Source: Jimgerdemannia flammicorona (taxonomy: Eukaryota; Mucoromycota; Endogonomycetes; Endogonales; Endogonaceae). From it: a stretch of DNA of 13,100 nt. The notes below the pieces were generated by a model, which worked only from the letters and a program-made list of their open reading frames with translations, ran no database searches and was not told where the DNA came from. This document shows positions 7,922 to 13,100 of this stretch, piece by piece. The stretch covers positions 1 through 13,100 of the forward strand of contig RBNI01005032.1 of assembly GCA_003990745.1 (NCBI GenBank). The letters run 5' to 3'. How positions within the stretch are numbered: position 1 is the first letter of the stretch; every line of letters starts with the position of its first letter. The position numbers and the translations under genes are program-made.

Positions 7922-8176
7922 GTGTGACTCTGAATTCTTCCAGCATTCTTTTTCTATACCACTGAAATTCTACCAGTACTCTGAACTTATACAACTATCT
8001 GTACCAATACTGGAATCTATACTGACAACTGTAGTTTTCTGTATTCCAGTATTTTATTTGGTTATTGGAATTTATATTTAGCTTTATATCTTAGCAACTA
8101 TTGAATTATATTTTATATAAATATCTCTCTTATTTCCTTTGAAATAAAGTTAGTTCCTCTTAGTATAATATACACA
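7922..8176 (+). other. Element B 3' end, possible LTR remainder
   Basis: This AT-rich non-coding stretch has TATATAAATA at about 8112-8121 and AATAAA at about 8142-8147. That order is compatible with an LTR. Several degenerate copies of a CCAGTATT/CCAGTACT word occur between 7960 and 8060. I could not align it with the LTR-like 1833-2188 by eye. Confidence 0.3.
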
Positions 8177-8500
8177 ATTCCTTGCAAGCAATCTAAAGAG
8201 ATAACAAGACAGTTTAAAGATAAGATGTTTGAGGACTATCCCTTTGCCTGTAATGCACCCAAATTTAAGTACATAACTTTTTGATGTAAAAGGTCATCTA
8301 TCTCAAAACCATAAGATATTTTTCAGACTCTGTTAGTTGCTCTATAATGCTTTTCTTAGAGATTTCACTATTAATTGTGTCAAGCTAGTACTATGCCTTT
8401 CTGTCCCATTACTTGCCAGATCACCGAACAGAACTTTATTCAGCAAATGTATTTAAAACATTATGTATATACAAAACATTACCAAAACATTATATGATAT
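8177..8500 (+). pseudogene. Weak coding relic, unassigned
   Basis: From 8177 one frame gives IPCKQSKEITRQFKDKMF, then FACNAPKFKYITF, a TGA at 8282-8284 (could be CGA), then CKRSSISKP, a TAA, and DIFQTLLVAL. It degrades after about 8400. Amino-acid composition and stop types resemble a decayed transposon protein, but I cannot name a family. It is in the same frame as the downstream transposase, 460 bp away, yet separated from it by a satellite. The stretch 8400-8500 has three AAAACATTA copies and nothing else. Confidence 0.3.
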
Positions 8501-8509
8501 GCTAATCTA

Positions 8510-8795
8510 GCACTGTTGCTGTCTAACTTGTTGCTGTTGCCATCTAACTCATCATTGCCATCGCCATTGCCATCAAACTCATCATCACTATTGCCATCAT
8601 TGCCATTGCCATTGCCATCTAACTCATCATCACCATCGCCATCATCGCCGTTGCCATTTTGCCATCATCGCTATTGCCATTTTGCCATCATCACCATTGC
8701 TGTTTCACTATTATCGCCATCACTGTTGCTATCTAACTCATCATCGCTGTCACTGTTGCCATCTAACTCTATATTGCCATCACCATTTCTAACTC
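8510..8795. repeat. Trinucleotide-based satellite (GCCATC/GCCATT with recurring ATCTAACTCATCA)
   Basis: The region is built from (G/A)CCAT(C/T) triplets. The 13-mer ATCTAACTCATCA or close variants recurs about six times (for example near 8541, 8573, 8618, 8733 and 8761). All phases are fairly open, so the plus-strand reading frame rich in Leu, Pro and Ser is a by-product. On the minus strand part of it reads as Asp/Asn/Gly-rich (DDELDGN). A 12-A run follows at 8819-8830. A coding role is not supported. Confidence 0.8.
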
Positions 8796-8857
8796 ACCCA
8801 AATGTTCTGAATAGGAGGAAAAAAAAAAAAGATTAATCATTTATCAAGATGTAGGCA

Positions 8858-10513
8858 ATGAATATTATAATTGAGATTCCACCATTCCAACCTCCTAAAA
8901 AGACTGTACCTACCATTCCGGACATTCCTGCCATTCTGGGCATTCCTGCTGCTCCTGCCTTCTCCTACCTAATATATATAGCTCCTATTCTTGCAAGTCA
9001 TACAGTCCTTCCCAAAGATCTGGATCCGACCAGTATTGGGATATTTCGTCTCTTCTTCCCTGATAATATACTGAAGAAGATTGTCATAAATACTAATTAC
9101 TATGCTGAATTAAAAGATGCTGGAGTGAGGGGCAGAGAGTGGAAGTGGTTGATGGTACCTGAGCTCCTAATCTTTATAGCGATTTGCATATACTTTGGGC
9201 TGTTTCGTGCTGGAAGAGATGTCAAGTGGCATTGGAATAGGGATATCAGAATGCCATCACATTGAATCCTTGAGCATATGACTCTACTTCACTTCCAACA
9301 AATCAAACAATACTTACATATCTCTCTACTGGTTGATAATAATATATCACATGACTATTATGCAAAGCTCAAGCCATTAATGTCGCATATCTGAACAATG
9401 TTGCAAGCAATCTATCACCCAAGTTTTAATATATCTTTTGATGAAATGATGATACGATTCTCAAAAAGAAGTCTACATACTATTCATTTGAGAAGTAAAC
9501 CAATTCTGGAAGGCTTCAAGATTCTTGTGCTATATAATTCTGGCTATATATGGTCATTCCTCCCAACCTCTCATATTACACCCAACAGAGAGATCAAGAA
9601 GATTAAAGGTCTCAGTCAAACCGGATGCATGGTCATGCTTCTTGTTGAAGAATTGCCATATAGGATTCAGACATTCAACATATACATGGATAACTACTTC
9701 TCCTCCATTTTATTATTCAAATATCTGTGATAAAAGGGAATTGGCACATACAGGACAGTTAAACCAAATTCGAAGAGGTTTCCACAACAACTCAAGGTTG
9801 CGAAAGACTTACAGCCAGCTTGGAATACTAGGTCCAGCATAGTAATTGATAATGATATTTTAGCATTGCTATGGATGGATAATGGCAAAGTCACTATATT
9901 AACAATAATCTACAAACTTGGACTTAGAGTTAAGTGGAATGTCATCTATGAATGATATTATCTAAGAATTATCAATAAGAATGCCAAACAAGTATCTGAA
10001 GTCTGGAGAAATAAACCAAAAAAAAAGCTTCTGATTCCAAAGATCATTGATGATTACAATCATTATATGAGAGGGGTTGACATTGCTGATCAATACCATT
10101 CATACTATGATATGCAGATTATGGCCTGTCATAATTGGATGTTAATGTTTTTCTGGCTGTTAGACACCACCATCATCAACTCGTACTTGGTATATAAGTT
10201 AGTGATAGGGTCCAAGATGCAGTATGGCGATTTCTGGCTTGACTTGGCTTGAGAACTCATAAGGCTAGCAAGCAATAAAGAAAATGAGCAAAAGATATGA
10301 AAACATCAACATGAAGATATTCTGGAAACATTATGTAAGAAGTGTATTATAGAGAAATCATACAGTTTGGATCCTGTCCGATGTACCTCTGATGACCATC
10401 TGCTGGAGTATCAAAAACACTATGAGACATATATCTGGTACTGTTACCAAGCAAAGATCAGCCGAATTGAAATAAATAAGCAGCATCCACCACAAAGTAA
10501 TATTATCTGTTAA
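8858..10513 (+). pseudogene. piggyBac-family (DDE_Tnp_1_7) transposase, full length with seven in-frame stops
   Basis: From ATG 8858 a single frame runs 552 codons to TAA 10511-10513 with no indel. The core begins LFFPDNILKKIV..TN.YAELK and GREWKWLMVPELLIFIAI..YFGLFR, both typical of piggyBac-like transposases. The three catalytic aspartates are present: SFDEMMIRF (residue 195, 9440-9442), YMDNYFSS (residue 278, 9689-9691) and GVDIADQ (residue 408, 10079-10081). They are followed by NWMLMFFWLLDTTIINSYL. The C-terminus has Cys pairs (LCKKC, then VRC and WYCYQ) like the family's Cys-rich end. Stops are TGA at 9263, 9392, 9728, 9953, 10250 and 10298, and TAA at 9731. Most fit CGA or TGG ancestors. 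This enzyme class cuts and pastes at TTAA sites. I found no convincing terminal inverted repeats. The protein is inactive as written. Confidence 0.92.
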
Positions 10514-10649
10514 TTATGCAATGTGACACTCTATATAAATAATCAGCATAGTTGTTTTACAGAATATCATACAATGAGTTAATATATGTTAGTATTATGA
10601 ATAAAGCAAAAGCAATGACAATGCATAATCACCTCAGGCATATTCAGGT
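10514..10649. other. AT-rich spacer after the transposase
   Basis: No ORF, terminal repeat or promoter that I can support. TTAA occurs at the stop codon and at about 10580, but neither is flanked by an obvious piggyBac-type end. Confidence 0.4.
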
Positions 10650-10960
10650 AGGAATAACCATTGACATGAATATGAATAACTGTTCGAGTATATATGAGAC
10701 AAATAACCATCCGGGTATATGCAAGGAGGAATAGCCGTCTGGGTATACATAAGATGAATAACTATCTGGATATATGCGAGGAGGAATAGTCATCTAGGTA
10801 TACCCAAGGATATATGTGAGGAGGATAAACTATCTGGGTACACATAAGGAGGTTAAACTATCTAGGCATACATGAGGAGGTCAAACTGTCCGGGTATATA
10901 CAAGGAGGTCAAACTGTCCAGGTATACATGAGGAGGATAAACCATCTGTATATGTGAATA
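10650..10960 (+). repeat. 28-bp minisatellite, about eleven copies
   Basis: The consensus is close to AGGATAAACTATCTGGGTAT followed by ACATGAGG. Units follow head to tail with mainly transition differences. The best matched are between 10820 and 10945 (AGGTTAAACTATCTAGGCAT, AGGTCAAACTGTCCGGGTAT, AGGTCAAACTGTCCAGGTAT). One unit near 10809 is truncated to about 12 bp. The 28-bp length is not a multiple of three and the frames are broken, so it is non-coding. Confidence 0.88.
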
Positions 10961-11293
10961 CACAAGGTAGAAGCAACACCTCCATCTGGTACCACACTCC
11001 ATCTAATACTGTACCTCTGTCTGATATCACATTACTCAGCCTTTGGGAGACTGATGGTCACAGCTCTCATCTGAGTCATCATAATTCTGATTCAGTTGTT
11101 GGTGGCATTCAGTATATGAATGCTCTCAGGAGTAGCACAAGATATAAATATGGATATAAGGGTATGGTCCTTCACAGGAATACTTATACAGTGAAAATTT
11201 AAAATCTCTGCTATATTTGTTATAGTACCAACATATTTGAAATGCAGTAGAAATAAGCCCTGAGTGAGATTTGGCATGAAGAGATGTCATTGA
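10961..11293. other. No gene recognised
   Basis: A plus-strand frame of 82 codons (10954-11202) begins inside the minisatellite and has no recognisable motif. The following bases hold only short frames. A relic of a transposon-derived sequence is possible, but nothing supports it specifically. Confidence 0.4.
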
Positions 11294-11932
11294 TTATTTG
11301 AATTCAGATATCACTACTCTGGAAGATAACTGTGTTTCGGGAATGAAGGATGGTTCATCTATCTTCATTGTGGGTCTCAATGTGGCTGGAGTAGGTTGGC
11401 TTGGTATAGGTTGGCTTGGCATAGGTTGGCTTGGCATAGGTTGGCTTGGTGTAGGTTGGCTTGGCATAGGTTGGCTTAGCGTAGGTTGGCTTAGTATAGG
11501 TTGGCGTATTGGAATAGCTTAGGGTATTGGAGTAGTTGGACATTGAAGGGTTGTTAAAGGTTCTCTAAGAGGCGAACTTAGAATAACAAATGGGAATAGA
11601 GATGGGTCATTGCAGGGCATATGGGAGGATCTATACTGGTACATACCAGTGAGAAGGTGATCAAGAGATTGCAAGATCCCAGAGGCTGAATGAGATAGTT
11701 GGAGGGCCAAAGTCTGGAGGTTGGCGAGTTCATTAGTGTTATTTTGTAAAGTAGTATGCTCAGCAAGGCTGCATATTTTGCAGTAGTCCGAAATGCTGTA
11801 AATGTCAGGGTAGTTATTCATAGTTGCAAGAGCAGAATTGAGGTCTTCAATTCTGCTGAAATGTAGACAGACATAGCAGTCATTAGCACAATGTAGGATG
11901 TTACAAACTGGGCAGGAATTATCAGAAGACAT
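11294..11932 (-). pseudogene. Small Cys-rich protein with Pro/Gln repeat tail (212 codons, one in-frame stop)
   Basis: I do not recognise it. ATG 11930-11932 opens a frame of 137 codons. The N-terminus has three CxxC pairs (C7/C10, C19/C22, C51/C54) plus H14-C15 in SCPVCNILHCANDCYVC, which looks like a small zinc-binding module. A Leu/Asn/Gln-rich probable helix follows (NNTNELANLQTLALQLSHS). TAA at 11519-11521 interrupts it. The same frame then continues for 74 codons, through a pentapeptide array (PMPSQ/PTPSQ) encoded by a 15-bp minisatellite, to TAA 11294-11296. TAA would be CAA (Gln) before a C-to-T change, and Gln fits the repeat. Either it is a one-mutation pseudogene or the protein really ends at 137 residues. 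An 18-T tract lies just upstream of the ATG on the coding strand. Confidence 0.5.
11394..11513 (+). repeat. 15-bp minisatellite, eight copies
   Basis: GGTTGGC recurs exactly every 15 bp at 11394, 11409, 11424, 11439, 11454, 11469, 11484 and 11499. The unit is GGTTGGCTTGGCATA with a few transitions. Being a multiple of three, it keeps all frames open on both strands. The minus-strand phase continuous with the Cys-rich ORF gives a PMPSQ-type pentapeptide. Confidence 0.93.
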
Positions 11933-11936
11933 ACTT

Positions 11937-11954
11937 AAAAAAAAAAAAAAAAAA
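11937..11954 (+). other. 18-A homopolymer
   Basis: It lies four bases upstream of the minus-strand ATG at 11932, so on that strand it is a T-tract in the leader or promoter. Poly(dA:dT) tracts can exclude nucleosomes in fungal promoters. Alternatively it is a retroposon tail on the plus strand, but I found no flanking duplication to support that. Confidence 0.5.
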
Positions 11955-12071
11955 GAATTAAGGCATTAAATCAATTGTCGCAGTATTCCAGCAAATTCAC
12001 TGCTTTCAGCATAAAAAGATGCCTCACACATATACAAAATGCATATATATGTGAATCTACAGAGCATGAGC

Positions 12072-12310
12072 CTGTTCATTTGAGTATGAGTGTGAGGCTA
12101 TTCATTTGAGTGTGAGTGCATTTAAGCACATTTGAGTGAGTTTGAGCACATTTGACTAAGTTTGAGTATGTTTGAGCATATTTGAGCATGAGTGTGAGCC
12201 TATTTATTTAAGTACGAGTGTGTTTGAGTAGCTGTTCATTTAAGTACAAGTAAGTTTGAGTGCATTTGAGTATATTTGAGTGAATTTGAGTGGGTTTGAG
12301 TATGGGTGCA
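12072..12310 (+). repeat. 10-bp periodic repeat (TTTGAGNNNN)
   Basis: Between 12121 and 12190 seven consecutive decamers start TTTRAGYRNR or a close variant, in exact 10-bp register (TTTAAGCACA, TTTGAGTGAG, TTTGAGCACA, TTTGACTAAG, TTTGAGTATG, TTTGAGCATA, TTTGAGCATG). Looser copies extend on both sides, with a longer unit near 12076-12112 and 12183-12212 (TGAGTGTGAGSC). It is non-coding. Confidence 0.88.
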
Positions 12311-12399
12311 TTTGCTTGATTACAGGCACGAGTGAAACAAGGGTATTGGAGCCCAAAGGATTTCAGGGGTATTTGATGATGATGCATCAATTTCCTTAT

Positions 12400-12452
12400 G
12401 TCATCAGGGGATGGAGATAGGAGATGTCATCAAAGGATGGAGATAGGTGACA
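12400..12452 (+). repeat. Two-copy tandem repeat, about 26 bp
   Basis: GTCATCAGGGGATGGAGATA at 12400 is followed at 12426 by GTCATCAAAGGATGGAGATA, with similar GGAGAT/GGTGAC ends. Confidence 0.8.
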
Positions 12453-12639
12453 TCATTAAATTCTTATATCATCTATCCAGATATTACATTCAAAACATTA
12501 TCCCCCAAATATGAGAGTATTATCATACAGACAAAGAGATAAGACCTTGGGAAGGCACTTCAAAAAGAACTTGCTTATAACAAACTTGAGTTAGTCTAAG
12601 AGATATACTTTGAAGAGAATCTGATATATTTGAAGGACT
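12453..12639. other. No feature recognised
   Basis: Short frames only. AAAACATTA at about 12493 matches the triple word at 8455-8495, but this is too short to define an element. Confidence 0.3.
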
Positions 12640-13100
12640 CAGTGACCACTATATAACAATAGTTTAAAATAATAACTAATAGTAATTTTGTTTAATAAAA
12701 AAGATGTTAATAGTAGAGATTAAAGTTTTAATCTATATATAGTATTAAAAACTTTTACTTTAGATAAAGATAATTAATTTTTATAAATATACTAATATAT
12801 TTTATTATACTTTATTTTTATATCTTTATTTTTTAAAATTTAATAAAAAAGATATATAATATTTTAAAATAGCTTATTTAATTAAATATAACTTTTATAA
12901 TATTTTAATACTTTTAAATATTTTTATCTTTTTATAGTACTAATATCTTATTTTAGTTAATTATAGAAACTTATAAAATATTATAAAACTTTCTTAATTA
13001 TTTTTAATTTAAGTTATATCTTAGTATTTTTATTTAGAATATATATTTTTTCTTTTCAAAAAACTTTTAAATTTAAAATATCTCTTCAAGTTAAACTTTA
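12640..13100. other. Extremely AT-rich desert
   Basis: Almost only A and T, with hardly any CpG. The string TTTAATAAAAAAGAT occurs twice (about 12692 and 12839), hinting that it is an old repeat. No frame or RNA is recognisable. It resembles RIP-saturated AT-isochore DNA of ascomycetes. A mitochondrial-type insertion is less likely because no coding or RNA motif is seen. Confidence 0.6.

Larger units (their letters stand above)
2189..8176 (+). mobile_element. Ty3/gypsy-type LTR retrotransposon relic ('element B'), 5' deleted, mutated, with a nested insertion
   Basis: The domain order dUTPase motif, reverse transcriptase, RNase H, integrase, GPY/F end is that of the Ty3/gypsy group, with integrase downstream of RNase H. 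The element lacks recognisable gag and protease. It carries about thirty in-frame stops and about three frameshifts, and is almost free of CpG. Most stops are TAA or TAG, as expected from CAA/CAG by C-to-T change in CpA, the preferred RIP context. A poly(A) retroposon sits in its 3' end at 6727-7907. A candidate 3' LTR or UTR surrounds that insertion. The right boundary is uncertain; I set it at a CA near 8176 after a TATA/AATAAA pair. Confidence 0.7.

Noticed and set aside
8516..8836. 106-codon Ser/Pro/Leu-rich protein
   Set aside because: It is a translation of a triplet satellite, open in several phases, with no non-repeat domain.
9525..9894. Frames overlapping the transposase in another phase or on the minus strand
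   Set aside because: The piggyBac frame over the same bases contains MDNYFSS and other family motifs.
10650..10960. CRISPR array
   Set aside because: Units are contiguous 28-bp tandem repeats without unique spacers, and the context is eukaryotic transposon DNA.
11298..11522. Plus-strand Gly/Trp/Leu repeat protein
   Set aside because: It is made by the 15-bp minisatellite, which opens every frame. The minus-strand frame joins a non-repeat Cys-rich domain and is the better candidate.
1..13100. tRNA or rRNA genes
   Set aside because: No internal A/B box pair with a cloverleaf and no conserved rRNA segment could be found by eye.

Overview
The window looks like transposon-dense, gene-poor DNA from a filamentous fungus, most likely an ascomycete of the Pezizomycotina. 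The evidence is a Ty3/gypsy-type pol, a piggyBac-type transposase, and coding relics in which CAA, CAG, CGA and TGG codons appear to have become stop codons. That is the C-to-T pattern left by repeat-induced point mutation (RIP) and methyl-cytosine decay. CpG is almost absent from about 2690-6650, and the last 450 bp are extremely AT-rich. I see no intact host gene, rRNA, tRNA or CRISPR array. Lineage below phylum is not resolvable by eye.

Layout, left to right. (1) 1-1789 is an interrupted palindrome. The left arm carries, on the minus strand, an unrecognised acidic protein gene of about 385 codons ('ORF A'), broken by one stop and one frameshift. The right arm carries the same upstream region and the same gene on the plus strand, with about 1 kb of its interior deleted. 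The 139-bp spacer encodes a dUTPase fragment with motif 4 (YDRIGQ). (2) 1833-2188 looks like an LTR (TG...CA, TATA box, AATAAA). (3) 2189-6650 is the internal part of a Ty3/gypsy element ('element B'): a Pro/Glu-rich linker, dUTPase motif 5, reverse transcriptase, RNase H, integrase with a GPY/F-type end, and then about 406 more codons of an unrecognised 3' reading frame. (4) 6727-7907 is a GC-rich retroposon with a poly(A) tail and a perfect 14-bp target-site duplication, inserted into the 3' end of element B. (5) 8177-8400 has a weak coding relic, followed by a GCCATC-type satellite. (6) 8858-10513 is a full-length piggyBac-family transposase pseudogene. It holds a single frame over 552 codons, has seven in-frame stops, and keeps all three catalytic aspartates. 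(7) 10650-10960 is a 28-bp minisatellite. (8) 11294-11932 (minus) is a small Cys-rich ORF whose Pro/Gln-rich tail is an eight-copy 15-bp minisatellite. (9) 12072-12310 is a 10-bp periodic repeat. (10) 12640-13100 is an AT-rich desert.

No pathway or operon is present. The story is of nested and rearranged mobile elements. The most interesting points are the dUTPase domain upstream of the reverse transcriptase, the uncharacterised ORFs of about 390-405 codons in retroelement 3' positions, the head-to-head deleted copies of ORF A, and a younger poly(A) retroposon with a clean target-site duplication.
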